From Curvibacter sp. (GTDB taxonomy: Bacteria; Pseudomonadota; Gammaproteobacteria; Burkholderiales; Burkholderiaceae_C), in assembly GCA_003500955.1 (NCBI GenBank), contig DNQP01000152.1, positions 1 to 6,308 of the forward strand: a DNA stretch of 6,308 nt, written 5' to 3'. The position numbers and the translations under genes are program-made. This document shows positions 1 through 6,308 of this stretch, piece by piece. Numbering within the stretch: position 1 is the stretch's first letter; each line of letters opens with the position of its first letter. The notes under the pieces were generated by a model. It did not search any database, was not told the DNA's origin, and worked only from the letters and a program-made list of their open reading frames with translations.

Positions 1-2168
1 TGGGAGGCCTTGCGTGGCACACCCGTGGGTTCGTCATCATCCCCGTGGGGCAAGCCCTTGTCGCGCAGGGCGCGGCTGGTCAGCTCCTCGCCTTCGCGCA
101 CCAGGCGGAAGTCGATGCGCCGGCCATCCAGATCCACGCGGCTGACCTGCACGCGCACCCGCGTGCCGATGGCGTAGCGGATCCCGGTGCGCTCGCCGCG
201 CAGCTCCTGGCGCACTTCGTCAAAGCGGAAGTACTCGCCCCCGAGTTCGGTGATGTGGACCAGCCCCTCGACGTACATGGCGTCGAGCGTGACGAAGAGG
301 CCGAAGCTCGTGGCCGCCGTAACAACGCCGCTGAACTCCTCGCCCAGATGCTCGCGCATGTACTTGCACTTGAGCCAGGCTTCCACGTCGCGGCTGGCTT
401 CATCGGCCCGGCGCTCGTTGGCACTGCAGTGCAGGCCGGCCGCCTGCCAGGCCATGAGTTCGGCACTGACCTTCTTGGGCTTCTCGCCCGAGATCTTCAT
501 CTTCGCGGCTTCGCTCTTCTCGATCCGCTTGGTGAGCTTGGCATGCGCCTCGCCCGGCGTGGGCAGGACCGGCAGGTGGTAGCGCGTCTTGTTCAGGATG
601 GCCTTGATCACGCGGTGCACCAGCAGGTCCGGGTAGCGGCGGATCGGGCTCGTGAAATGGGTGTAGGCCTCGAAGGCAAGGCCGAAGTGGCCGCTGTTGT
701 GCGGCGTGTAGATGGCCTGCTGCATGGAGCGCAGCAGCATGGCGTGGATCTGCTGGGCGTCGGGTCGTTCCTTGGTCGCAATGGCGATGGCCTGGAATTC
801 GGCCGGCGATGGGTCCTCGCTGATCGTCAGGCCCACGCCTGTGGCCTTGAGATAGTTGCGCAGCAGCTCGTTCTTCTCGGGCGTCGGCCCCTCGTGCACG
901 CGGAACAGGCCGGCGTGCTTGCTCTGGCCAATGAAGTCGGCGCTGCAGACGTTGGCCGCCAACATGGCTTCCTCGATCAGGCGGTGCGCGTCGTTGCGCG
1001 TGCGCGGCACGATCTTCTCGATGCGCCCGCTCTCGTCGCAGATGATCTGGGTCTCGGTGGTCTCGAAGTCCACCGCACCACGCTTGGCACGGGCGGCCAG
1101 CAGGGCACGGTAGACATCGTGCAGATGGATCAGGTCCTGCACCCGCTCCTTGCGCTTCATGGCCTCCGGCCCGCGTGTGTTGGCCAGGATGGCCGCCACC
1201 TCGGTATAGGTGAAGCGCGCATGGCTGTGCATCACGGCCGGGTAGAACTGGTAGGCCGTGACCTCGCCCTCGCTGCTCACGAACATGTCGCAGACCATGC
1301 ACAGCCGATCGACGTCGGGGTTGAGCGAACACAGGCCGTTGGAGAGCTTCTCCGGCAGCATGGGGATCACACGGCGCGGGAAGTAGACGCTGGTGGCGCG
1401 GTCGTAGGCATCGACGTCGATGGCCGAGCCGGTCTCCACATAGTGACTCACATCCGCAATGGCCACCAGCAGGCGCCAGCCGCGCTGGGCATTGCGCCCG
1501 CGGCCCTGGGTGGCGGGCTCGCAATAGACGGCGTCGTCGAAATCACGCGCGTCCTCGCCGTCGATGGTCACCAGCGGCACATCGGTGAGGTCGACGCGGT
1601 GATTGGTGTCCTGCGGTCGCACCTTGTCGGGCAGGCCGCGCGCCTGCGCGATGCAGGCCTCGGAGAACTCGTGCGGCACGCTGTACTTGCGCACCGCGAT
1701 CTCGATCTCCATGCCCGGGTCATCGATCTCGCCCAGTACTTCCTTGATGCGGCCCACCGGCTGGCCGTAGAGCGCGGGCGGCTCGACCAGCTCGACCACC
1801 ACCACCTGGCCTGTCTTGGCCTGACCCGTGGCGCCCTTGGGGATCAGGATGTCCTGGCCGTAGCGCTTGTCCTCGGGGGCGACGAGCCAGACGCCGCTCT
1901 CCTGCAGCAAGCGGCCGATGATGGGTTGTGGGGAACGCTCGAGGATCTCGAGCACCCGACCCTCGGGCCGGCCCTTGCGGTCGAAACGCACGATGCGTGC
2001 CTTGACGCGGTCCTTGTGCAGCACGGCCCGCATCTCGTTGGGTGGCAGGTAGATGTCGGGCTCGCCGTCATCACGCACCACGAAACCATGGCCATCGCGA
2101 TGTCCGCTGATGGTTCCTTCGAATTCTTCCAGCAGGCTGCCGGAGTGAGCAATATTCTTGATATACAA
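1..2168 (-). CDS. rnr: Ribonuclease R (3'-5' exoribonuclease), 3' end beyond window
   Basis: RNase R is a cytoplasmic hydrolytic 3'-5' exoribonuclease that degrades structured RNA and takes part in RNA quality control. The visible 722 codons read: cold-shock-like RNA-binding region from about residue 14 (SGHRDGHGFVVRDDGEPDIY at 21-40) to about 150; RNB catalytic domain with TIDGEDARDFDD at 201-212, whose D203, D209, D211 and D212 have the spacing of the metal-binding aspartates of RNase R/II; the RNB signature HFTSPIRR at 504-511; and an S1 domain at about 609-692. Only the C-terminal tail is missing. No in-frame ATG precedes the first conserved residues and an in-frame TAG lies upstream inside the tRNA gene. 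I therefore chose TTG at 2168, although its AGGA is directly adjacent and a second AGGA lies 13 nt upstream, so the exact start is uncertain. The N-terminal helix-turn-helix extension of the E. coli enzyme is absent. The gene is divergent from tRNA-Leu. Confidence 0.95.
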   Translation of the reverse strand, partial: MYIKNIAHSGSLLEEFEGTISGHRDGHGFVVRDDGEPDIYLPPNEMRAVLHKDRVKARIVRFDRKGRPEGRVLEILERSPQPIIGRLLQESGVWLVAPEDKRYGQDILIPKGATGQAKTGQVVVVELVEPPALYGQPVGRIKEVLGEIDDPGMEIEIAVRKYSVPHEFSEACIAQARGLPDKVRPQDTNHRVDLTDVPLVTIDGEDARDFDDAVYCEPATQGRGRNAQRGWRLLVAIADVSHYVETGSAIDVDAYDRATSVYFPRRVIPMLPEKLSNGLCSLNPDVDRLCMVCDMFVSSEGEVTAYQFYPAVMHSHARFTYTEVAAILANTRGPEAMKRKERVQDLIHLHDVYRALLAARAKRGAVDFETTETQIICDESGRIEKIVPRTRNDAHRLIEEAMLAANVCSADFIGQSKHAGLFRVHEGPTPEKNELLRNYLKATGVGLTISEDPSPAEFQAIAIATKERPDAQQIHAMLLRSMQQAIYTPHNSGHFGLAFEAYTHFTSPIRRYPDLLVHRVIKAILNKTRYHLPVLPTPGEAHAKLTKRIEKSEAAKMKISGEKPKKVSAELMAWQAAGLHCSANERRADEASRDVEAWLKCKYMREHLGEEFSGVVTAATSFGLFVTLDAMYVEGLVHITELGGEYFRFDEVRQELRGERTGIRYAIGTRVRVQVSRVDLDGRRIDFRLVREGEELTSRALRDKGLPHGDDDEPTGVPRKAS

Positions 2169-2169
2169 T
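2164..2169 (+). promoter_or_regulatory. Candidate -10 element for first tRNA-Leu
   Basis: TACAAT matches the sigma-70 -10 consensus at five of six positions and ends 20 bp before the tRNA 5' end, a spacing similar to that seen at the other two tRNA genes here. I see no good -35 at 16-18 bp upstream. The element covers the proposed TTG start codon of the divergent rnr gene. Confidence 0.4.
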
Positions 2170-2189
2170 CCTATTCTTGTTCCTGAGAT

Positions 2190-2274
<85 letters not shown>

Positions 2275-2285
2275 AGTTTATGACC

Positions 2286-2319
2286 AAAAGCCGCTGATCC
2301 TCAGCGGCTTTTTGTTTTT
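2286..2319 (+). terminator. Intrinsic terminator after tRNA-Leu copy 1
   Basis: The perfect 8-bp stem GCCGCTGA (2290-2297) / TCAGCGGC (2301-2308) has a 3-nt loop, is preceded by AAAA and followed by TTTTTGTTTTT. It lies 15 bp past the tRNA 3' end and should end the single-gene transcript. The A-tract before the stem could let it work on the minus strand as well. Confidence 0.92.
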
Positions 2320-2395
2320 CTGCATGGCCTTCGCAACATCGCGGCTCGACCGCCGCGCGCCCTCGCTGTCACGATGCCTGCGGCTGAAATCGGTC

Positions 2396-2401
2396 TATAA
2401 T
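2396..2401 (+). promoter_or_regulatory. -10 element for second tRNA-Leu
   Basis: A perfect TATAAT sits 16 bp before the tRNA start. It is followed by a GC-rich discriminator (TCGCG), a feature known for rRNA and tRNA promoters under stringent control; control here is inferred. No convincing -35 hexamer lies 16-18 bp upstream. Confidence 0.7.
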
Positions 2402-2417
2402 TCGCGTTTTCCTGAAA

Positions 2418-2502
<85 letters not shown>

Positions 2503-2508
2503 AGATAC

Positions 2509-2539
2509 AAAAAAGCCGCTGCACCGCAGCGGCTTTTTT
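2509..2539. terminator. Bidirectional terminator between tRNA-Leu and rimO
   Basis: An 8-bp stem GCCGCTGC (2515-2522) / GCAGCGGC (2526-2533) with loop ACC is flanked by six A and six T. On the plus strand it ends tRNA-Leu copy 2. On the minus strand it lies 21 bp after the rimO stop, so it probably serves both convergent units. The stem shares the GCCGCTG core of the terminator after copy 1. Confidence 0.93.
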
Positions 2540-2560
2540 CATGCCTGCGTGCAGGCAGCG

Positions 2561-3961
2561 TCAGACGGGGACAGCCACCAGATCGTGTCCCTGGGTGCCC
2601 ACGATGCGGGCCCGCGTGAACTCCCCCACCTTGAGTGTCTTGCTGATCTTCTCGGGCGGCAGCAGCTGCACCACGCCGTCGATCTCCGGCGCGTCCGCAT
2701 AGCTGCGGCCCACCCCGCCCTTGCGTCCCAGGGCCGGCGCGCTGTCCACCAGCACCTGCATGGCCGCGCCGATGCGGCGCTGCAGCCGCGCGGTCGACAC
2801 CTCTTCGGCGACGGCCATGAAACGCGCGCGCCGCTCCTCGCGCAGCGCCTCGGGCAACATGCCCGGCAGCTCATTGGCCGCCGCGCCCTTGACGGGGCTG
2901 TAGGCAAAACAACCGGCACGGTCGATCTGCGCCTCGCGCATGAAGTCCAGCAGATGCGCAAACTCCTCTTCCGTTTCACCGGGGAAACCGGCGATGAAGG
3001 TGCTGCGGATCACCAGCTCGGGGCAGATCTCACGCCAACGCTGGATACGCTCCAGATTGCGCTCGCCGCTGGCCGGCCGCTTCATGCGGCGCAGCACCTC
3101 GGGATGGCTGTGCTGTAAGGGCACGTCCAGGTAGGGCAGCACCAGCCCCTGCGCCATCAGCGGCAGGATCTCGTCCACGTGCGGGTAAGGGTAGACGTAA
3201 TGCAGTCGCACCCAGGCACCGTGCGCCTCGGCCAGCGCACCGAGCGCCTGCACCAGATCCAGCATGCGGGTCTTGACGGGCTTGCCGTCCCAGAAACCGG
3301 TGCGGTACTTCACGTCCACGCCATAGGCCGAGGTGTCCTGGCTGATCACCAGCAGCTCTTTCACGCCACCTTCGAACAGCGCCTGGGCCTCCTTGAGCAC
3401 ATCACCGACCGGGCGTGACACCAGGTCGCCGCGCATGGAGGGGATGATGCAGAAGGTGCAGCGGTGGTTGCAACCTTCGCTGATCTTCAGATAGGCGTAG
3501 TGGCGCGGCGTGAGCTTGAGGCCGGCTGCACCAAAAGCGCCGGGAATCAGGTCCACGAAAGGATCGTGGGGCTTGGGCAGGTGGGCGTGCACCGCATCCA
3601 TCACCTCCTGCGTGGCGTGCGGGCCGGTCACCGCCAGCACGCTGGGGTGGATTTCCTTGACCATGTTGCCGCCGCCTTCGCCCGTCTTGGCGCCCAGACA
3701 GCCGGTCACGATGACCTTGCCGTTCTCGGCCAGGGCCTCACCGATGGTGTCCAGGCTTTCCTTGACGGCGTCGTCGATGAAGCCGCAGGTGTTCACGATC
3801 ACCAGATCCGCGCCCTGGAAGGTCTTGGAGGTCTGGTAACCCTCGGCGCTCAGTTGCGTGAGGATCAGCTCGGAATCCGTCAGTGCCTTGGGGCAGCCCA
3901 GGCTGACGAATCCGACTTTGGGGGGCTGCGTCGTGGCAGCCGGGGACAAAACTTCGCTCAT
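2561..3961 (-). CDS. rimO: Ribosomal protein uS12 methylthiotransferase RimO
   Basis: RimO is a cytoplasmic radical-SAM enzyme that adds a methylthio group to the beta-carbon of a conserved aspartate of ribosomal protein uS12 (Asp88 or Asp89, depending on numbering). The 466-residue protein has the N-terminal MTTase (UPF0004) domain beginning [17 protein letters not shown] at 15-31, with cluster cysteines C23, C59 and C88. The radical-SAM core carries CNHRCTFC at 164-171 (CxxxCxxC, second 4Fe-4S cluster), and a C-terminal TRAM domain spans about 396-466. The length is slightly above the E. coli enzyme (about 440). The frame is open for another 50 codons upstream, but that extension is low-complexity and overlaps the preceding gene, so ATG at 3961 is preferred. 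Its ribosome-binding site is poor: GGAGG lies 21 nt upstream. The gene is last of a likely phaR / C26 hydrolase / rimO operon. Confidence 0.97.
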   Translation of the reverse strand: MSEVLSPAATTQPPKVGFVSLGCPKALTDSELILTQLSAEGYQTSKTFQGADLVIVNTCGFIDDAVKESLDTIGEALAENGKVIVTGCLGAKTGEGGGNMVKEIHPSVLAVTGPHATQEVMDAVHAHLPKPHDPFVDLIPGAFGAAGLKLTPRHYAYLKISEGCNHRCTFCIIPSMRGDLVSRPVGDVLKEAQALFEGGVKELLVISQDTSAYGVDVKYRTGFWDGKPVKTRMLDLVQALGALAEAHGAWVRLHYVYPYPHVDEILPLMAQGLVLPYLDVPLQHSHPEVLRRMKRPASGERNLERIQRWREICPELVIRSTFIAGFPGETEEEFAHLLDFMREAQIDRAGCFAYSPVKGAAANELPGMLPEALREERRARFMAVAEEVSTARLQRRIGAAMQVLVDSAPALGRKGGVGRSYADAPEIDGVVQLLPPEKISKTLKVGEFTRARIVGTQGHDLVAVPV

Positions 3962-4005
3962 AGCCGCTATTGTCCCAGTATTCCTCCAGTCCCGGGGCCG
4001 GGCGC

Positions 4006-4797
4006 TCAGAGATCGGGCAGGCGATTCTGCGCCGCGGCCAGGAAAGCCTCGAGCAGAGGGCTGCAGTCCAGCAGGTCGTTCCCGGTATGGGCATGGAACT
4101 CGGGGTGCCATTGCACGCCACAGACAAAGCTGCCGCCGTTCCAGCGGATGGCTTCGATCACGCCGTCGTCGCTGCTCAGCGCCTCCACCATCATGTCGCG
4201 CCCCAGTCGATGGACGCCCTGATGGTGGATGGACACGACCTGTCCGTCGGGACGGTCACCAAACCAGCCGCGCATCAGGCCATCTTCGGCAAAACTCACG
4301 CGGTGCACGTGCCGATCGTAGTGCCCGCTTTCATGGTCATGCGTGTCGGGACGCTGGGTGCGCAAGTCCTGGTAGAGCGAACCCCCGAGAGCCACGTTGA
4401 GCAGCTGCATGCCACGGCAGATGCCCAGAATGGGTTTGCCGGCCTCCATGAACTCGTGCACCAGTTCCAGCTCGTAGGCATCTCGCACCGGATCGCCGCT
4501 CCATTCAGGCCGCAGCGGCTCCTCGCCGTAGGCGCGCGGGCTCACATCGGCGCCCCCCTGCAGGATGAGCCCGTCGAGGTACTGTGCATAGTCGCGCAGG
4601 CGGATGTTGCTGCGCATCAGCTCGCCGCCCTGCACCACCGAAGGCACCATGAGGAGCAACACGTCGCGTGACATGGCCCACTGGGCCACGCTCTGCTCGT
4701 ATACCAGCAGGGTTTTGGTCTTGATGCCGCTGGCACCGGGTTCGGGGTGGAAGATGCGGGCCGACAGGCCGATGCGCAGAGGGGGACGACTGCTCAT
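4006..4797 (-). CDS. C26-family gamma-glutamyl hydrolase / class-I glutamine amidotransferase-like protein
   Basis: This 263-residue protein belongs to the peptidase C26 group, which includes PuuD, the enzyme hydrolysing gamma-glutamyl-GABA in putrescine breakdown. Seen directly: N-terminal start RIGLSARIF, an oxyanion-type strand [14 protein letters not shown] at about 74-87, the nucleophile elbow GICRGMQ with C127, and the C-terminal triad partners in VQWHPEF, H231 and E233. So the hydrolase active site looks intact, and the length is close to E. coli PuuD (254). No puuA, puuB, puuC or synthetase domain is nearby, so the substrate is unknown; another gamma-glutamyl compound is as likely as gamma-glutamyl-GABA. 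The gene lies 48 bp after phaR and 44 bp before rimO, on the same strand. No start lies upstream in frame near ATG 4797. GAGGG is present but almost touches the ATG. Confidence 0.9.
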   Translation of the reverse strand: MSSRPPLRIGLSARIFHPEPGASGIKTKTLLVYEQSVAQWAMSRDVLLLMVPSVVQGGELMRSNIRLRDYAQYLDGLILQGGADVSPRAYGEEPLRPEWSGDPVRDAYELELVHEFMEAGKPILGICRGMQLLNVALGGSLYQDLRTQRPDTHDHESGHYDRHVHRVSFAEDGLMRGWFGDRPDGQVVSIHHQGVHRLGRDMMVEALSSDDGVIEAIRWNGGSFVCGVQWHPEFHAHTGNDLLDCSPLLEAFLAAAQNRLPDL

Positions 4798-4845
4798 GCC
4801 CTCATTGTCGCCCCAAGTTCGACCTGCTGCAAAGCAGCCCGGCCA

Positions 4846-5379
4846 TCAGCGCTTGAGACCGAAGGACTCCAGCATCTGCTCGGTCTGCTTCTGCATCTGC
4901 TCCTGCATCTGCAGATAAAGGTTCTTGGACTGTTCCAGATTCTGCGTCACCAGCCCCTGCATCATGGGTGCCTGCATGGCCATGAACTGGTTCCACATTT
5001 CGGGTGTCAGGCCCTGGGACTGCTCGGCCATGCGAGTCTGCAATTCCTGCATGGTCTGGATGTTCTTCTCCAGATAGCCACCCATGAAACCTTGCATGGC
5101 GTGGCCGTAGAAACGGATGATGTTGGCCAGCACCGAGGTGCTGAACATGGGCGTGCCGCCCGCTTCTTCTTCCAGGATGATCTGCAGCAGGATGCTGCGC
5201 GTAAGGTCTTCGCCGCTCTTGGCATCTCGCACCACGAAGGTGGCGTTGTCCATGACCAGTTGCTTGATCTCGGCCAGCGTGATGTAGCTCGAGGTCTGGG
5301 TATCGTACAGACGGCGGTTGGGGTACTTCTTGATCACCCGCTCGGCGCCTGCGGCCGCCTCAGCCTTCTTTTCCTTCAT
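4846..5379 (-). CDS. phaR: Polyhydroxyalkanoate synthesis repressor PhaR
   Basis: PhaR is a cytoplasmic DNA-binding repressor that controls phasin and PHA synthesis genes and senses PHA granules, to which it also binds (family knowledge). The 177-residue protein opens with a lysine-rich tail. Next comes the PHB/PHA accumulation regulator DNA-binding domain at about 14-73 (RVIKKYPNRRLYDTQTSSYI is the family hallmark), then the PHB_acc domain from about 77 (GTPMFSTSVLANIIRFYG). The tail is rich in Gln and Met, with likely coiled-coil repeats at 148-172. The start ATG has a good Shine-Dalgarno, GGAG at 5388-5391, 8 nt upstream. It is the first gene of a likely operon with the C26 hydrolase and rimO. 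Its own promoter must lie between 5380 and the terminator at 5521-5554. Autoregulation is common in the family but no site is proven here. No pha synthesis gene is visible in the window. Confidence 0.96.
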   Translation of the reverse strand: MKEKKAEAAAGAERVIKKYPNRRLYDTQTSSYITLAEIKQLVMDNATFVVRDAKSGEDLTRSILLQIILEEEAGGTPMFSTSVLANIIRFYGHAMQGFMGGYLEKNIQTMQELQTRMAEQSQGLTPEMWNQFMAMQAPMMQGLVTQNLEQSKNLYLQMQEQMQKQTEQMLESFGLKR

Positions 5380-5436
5380 ACCCTAGTCTCCTCTCCTCGG
5401 CCGATCGGACCGCTTCCATGGATGGCGCTGCAAGAC

Positions 5437-5442
5437 ATTCTA
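5437..5442 (-). promoter_or_regulatory. Candidate -10 element for phaR
   Basis: Read on the minus strand, TAGAAT matches the -10 consensus at five of six positions. It lies 57 bp upstream of the phaR start, downstream of the tRNA-Val terminator. The nearest -35-like hexamer, TTGGGG, is 20 bp away, which is too far for a strong sigma-70 promoter. This is a weak candidate. Confidence 0.3.
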
Positions 5443-5503
5443 GGAATCCGTATGCTCACTCGCCCCAAGGTTTACCCTGAGGGCCAGGTCAGCACTTAAA
5501 AGA

Positions 5504-5517
5504 GGGCAGGACTGCCC
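5504..5517. promoter_or_regulatory. Dyad GGGCAG-GA-CTGCCC upstream of phaR
   Basis: A perfect 6-bp inverted repeat with a 2-bp centre lies about 125 bp upstream of phaR, next to the main terminator. Read on the minus strand it is followed by TCTTTT, so it could be a weak second terminator behind tRNA-Val. Its GCAG/CTGC halves also make it a possible regulator site. The sequence alone does not decide. Confidence 0.35.
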
Positions 5518-5520
5518 AAT

Positions 5521-5554
5521 AAAAAAGCCCCGGCTCAAAGAGCCGGGGCTTTTT
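5521..5554. terminator. Strong bidirectional terminator between tRNA-Val and phaR
   Basis: A 10-bp perfect stem GCCCCGGCTC (5527-5536) / GAGCCGGGGC (5540-5549) has an AAA loop and is flanked by six A on the left and five T on the right. On the minus strand it ends the tRNA-Val transcript 33 nt past the CCA and insulates phaR from it. No plus-strand gene precedes it, so its main use is on the minus strand. Confidence 0.93.
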
Positions 5555-5587
5555 CATGATCTTTCGGGAGGACTCCCGGAGTCGGTT

Positions 5588-5664
5588 TGGTAGGCGCGAT
5601 TGGACTCGAACCAACGACCCCCACCATGTCAAGGTGGTGCTCTAACCAGCTGAGCTACGCGCCT
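5588..5664 (-). tRNA. tRNA-Val, anticodon GAC
   Basis: This 77-nt tRNA decodes GUC and GUU. The acceptor stem AGGCGCG pairs fully with CGCGCCT, followed by discriminator A and an encoded CCA. The D arm contains TAGCTCAGCTGGTTAGAGC. The anticodon stem CCACC/GGTGG closes the loop TTGACAT with GAC at 5628-5630, and the T loop is TTCGAGT. It is transcribed alone from its own promoter and ends at the strong terminator on its 3' side. Confidence 0.98.
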
Positions 5665-5685
5665 GAGAATTTGTTCGAGACCGCG

Positions 5686-5691
5686 AGTATA
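5686..5691 (-). promoter_or_regulatory. -10 element for tRNA-Val
   Basis: On the minus strand TATACT (five of six matches) lies 21 bp before the tRNA 5' end and is followed by a GC-rich discriminator, CGCGG, as at growth-rate-controlled stable-RNA promoters. A clear -35 was not found at standard spacing. Confidence 0.6.
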
Positions 5692-5731
5692 GCAGCAAAT
5701 GCAATGCGCTCCGCTGCGACCGTGGCAGACT

Positions 5732-5761
5732 CTGACCCGCACGCAGGCCCGGGGTCATAAT
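5732..5761 (+). promoter_or_regulatory. Candidate sigma-70 promoter for the SDR gene
   Basis: CTGACC (5732-5737, four of six) and CATAAT (5756-5761, five of six) are separated by 18 bp. Transcription would start near 5768, inside the dyad array that begins at 5761, an arrangement suited to repression by blocking RNA polymerase. Confidence 0.45.
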
Positions 5762-5782
5762 TGACGTTTACGTCAACGTCAA
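5761..5782. promoter_or_regulatory. Operator-like array: perfect dyad plus third half-site (LiuR-like)
   Basis: TTGACGT-TT-ACGTCAA (5761-5776) is a perfect 7-bp inverted repeat with a 2-bp centre. A further ACGTCAA follows, giving a second, overlapping dyad at 5767-5782 with one mismatch. The three ACGT cores lie at 5764, 5770 and 5776, exactly 6 bp apart. From memory of comparative-genomic work, palindromes with such ACGT halves are assigned to MerR-family LiuR-type regulators of branched-chain amino acid and fatty acid catabolism in proteobacteria. That fits the downstream gene, but the assignment is inference. Confidence 0.55.
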
Positions 5783-5786
5783 CCAC

Positions 5787-5791
5787 AGGAG
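5787..5791 (+). promoter_or_regulatory. Ribosome binding site of the SDR gene
   Basis: AGGAG lies 6 nt before the ATG at 5798 and fixes the start of the dehydrogenase, whose first residues match the family N-terminus. Confidence 0.85.
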
Positions 5792-5797
5792 AACTTC

Positions 5798-6308
5798 ATG
5801 CAGATCGCTGGCAAGGTATTCATCGTCACCGGTGGCGCATCAGGGCTGGGCGAGGGCACGGCCCGCATGCTCGCGGCCAACGGCGGCAAGGTCGTCATCG
5901 CCGACCTGCAGGTCGAGCGCGGGGAGGCCGTGGCCAAGGAGATCGGCGGCGTCTTCGTCAAGTGCGATGTCAGCCAGGAAGCCGATGGCCAGGCCGTGGT
6001 GGCCCAGGCCGTGTCCTTGGGCAAGCTCGTGGGCCTGGTCAACTGTGCGGGCATCGCCCCGGCCGAGAAGACCGTGGGCAAGAACGGTGCGCACGCGCTG
6101 TCTACCTTCAGCAAGACCATCACCGTCAACCTCATCGGCAGTTTCAACATGATCCGCCTGGCCGCCGACGCCATGTGCAAGAACGAGCCGGAGAGCACGG
6201 GCGAGCGCGGTGTGCTGATTTCCACCGCCAGCGTGGCCGCCTACGACGGCCAGATCGGCCAGGCCGCCTACAGCGCCTCCAAGGGCGGCGTGGTGGGCAT
6301 GACCCTGC
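5798..6308 (+). CDS. SDR-family 3-hydroxyacyl-CoA dehydrogenase (type-2 / HSD10-like), 3' end beyond window
   Basis: This is a short-chain dehydrogenase/reductase resembling 3-hydroxyacyl-CoA dehydrogenase type 2 (HSD17B10). Members oxidise 3-hydroxyacyl-CoA or 2-methyl-3-hydroxybutyryl-CoA with NAD+ in fatty acid or isoleucine breakdown. The visible 170 residues show the Rossmann dinucleotide motif TGGASGLG at 11-18, an acidic D36 after the second strand (favours NAD over NADP), NCAG at 82-85, N111 of the active-site tetrad, S145 in [15 protein letters not shown], and the catalytic YSASK with Y158 and K162. The block from S145 to the cut end is very like human HSD10. Family proteins are about 255 residues, so roughly 85 are missing. 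It is divergent from tRNA-Val, with its own promoter and an operator-like dyad array ahead. PHB acetoacetyl-CoA reductases share the fold, but the [19 protein letters not shown] block points to the HSD10 group. Confidence 0.92.
   Translation, partial: MQIAGKVFIVTGGASGLGEGTARMLAANGGKVVIADLQVERGEAVAKEIGGVFVKCDVSQEADGQAVVAQAVSLGKLVGLVNCAGIAPAEKTVGKNGAHALSTFSKTITVNLIGSFNMIRLAADAMCKNEPESTGERGVLISTASVAAYDGQIGQAAYSASKGGVVGMTL

Noticed and set aside
400..1524. A long minus-strand frame within rnr
   Set aside because: It overlaps the RNase R reading frame in another phase, and its translation is Arg/Ala/Pro-rich with no family features.
45..2186. A 713-codon open frame on the plus strand across almost the whole rnr region
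   Set aside because: It is antisense to a clear RNase R gene. It has an Ala/Val/Asp/His-rich composition without recognisable motifs, which is expected opposite a GC-rich gene whose codons end mainly in G or C. It would also run up to the tRNA-Leu promoter region.
3991..4002. GC-rich hairpin CCCGG-GG-CCGGG between the C26 hydrolase and rimO
   Set aside because: The loop of two is too tight for the full stem and no T-tract follows on either strand, so it is not supported as a terminator.
3962..4111. Fifty-residue N-terminal extension of rimO
   Set aside because: It would overlap the end of the C26 hydrolase by about 100 bp, has Arg/Pro-rich sequence, and RimO homologues begin near the internal ATG at 3961.
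3464..4222. Plus-strand frame opposite rimO and the C26 hydrolase
   Set aside because: It spans two genes whose products have intact catalytic motifs, and its own translation is low-complexity and resembles no family.
4747..5499. Plus-strand frame opposite phaR, rich in Leu and His
   Set aside because: It is the antisense of the Gln/Met-rich PhaR coding sequence; the runs of Leu and His come from that complement.
5565..5578. Small hairpin CGGGAG/CTCCCG between tRNA-Val and its terminator
   Set aside because: It is short, with no T-tract. It may help tRNA 3' processing, but nothing in the sequence shows a defined role.

Overview
The window is GC-rich chromosomal DNA that looks like a betaproteobacterium of the order Burkholderiales, most likely family Comamonadaceae. 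This is inferred from the protein sequences, the phaR / C26 hydrolase / rimO gene order and the high GC content; it was not tested by a search. It reads as ordinary core genome. I see no insertion sequence, prophage, CRISPR array or defence cassette.

Left part (1-2168, minus strand): rnr, encoding ribonuclease R. It is cut at its 3' end by the window edge but has both cold-shock-type domains, the catalytic RNB domain and the S1 domain. It probably starts at a TTG codon only 21 bp from a divergent tRNA gene.

Middle (2190-2539, plus strand): two tandem tRNA-Leu(CAG) genes, each followed by its own intrinsic terminator. They look like a duplicated tRNA-plus-terminator unit. The copies differ by compensated base pairs in the acceptor stem and the variable arm.

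Centre (2561-5379, minus strand): phaR, a class-I glutamine-amidotransferase-like C26 hydrolase, and rimO, in that transcription order with gaps of 48 and 44 bp, so they plausibly form one operon. PhaR links the region to polyhydroxyalkanoate storage. RimO modifies ribosomal protein uS12. The substrate of the hydrolase between them is not evident.

Right part (5521-6308): a strong bidirectional terminator, a minus-strand tRNA-Val(GAC) gene, then a divergent plus-strand short-chain dehydrogenase of the type-2 3-hydroxyacyl-CoA dehydrogenase (HSD10-like) kind, cut by the window end. Its promoter region carries an unusual operator-like array: three ACGT cores at exact 6-bp spacing forming two overlapping dyads. 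These resemble the sites of MerR-type regulators of branched-chain amino acid and fatty acid catabolism. This is the most interesting regulatory signal in the window. I found no convincing undescribed system.
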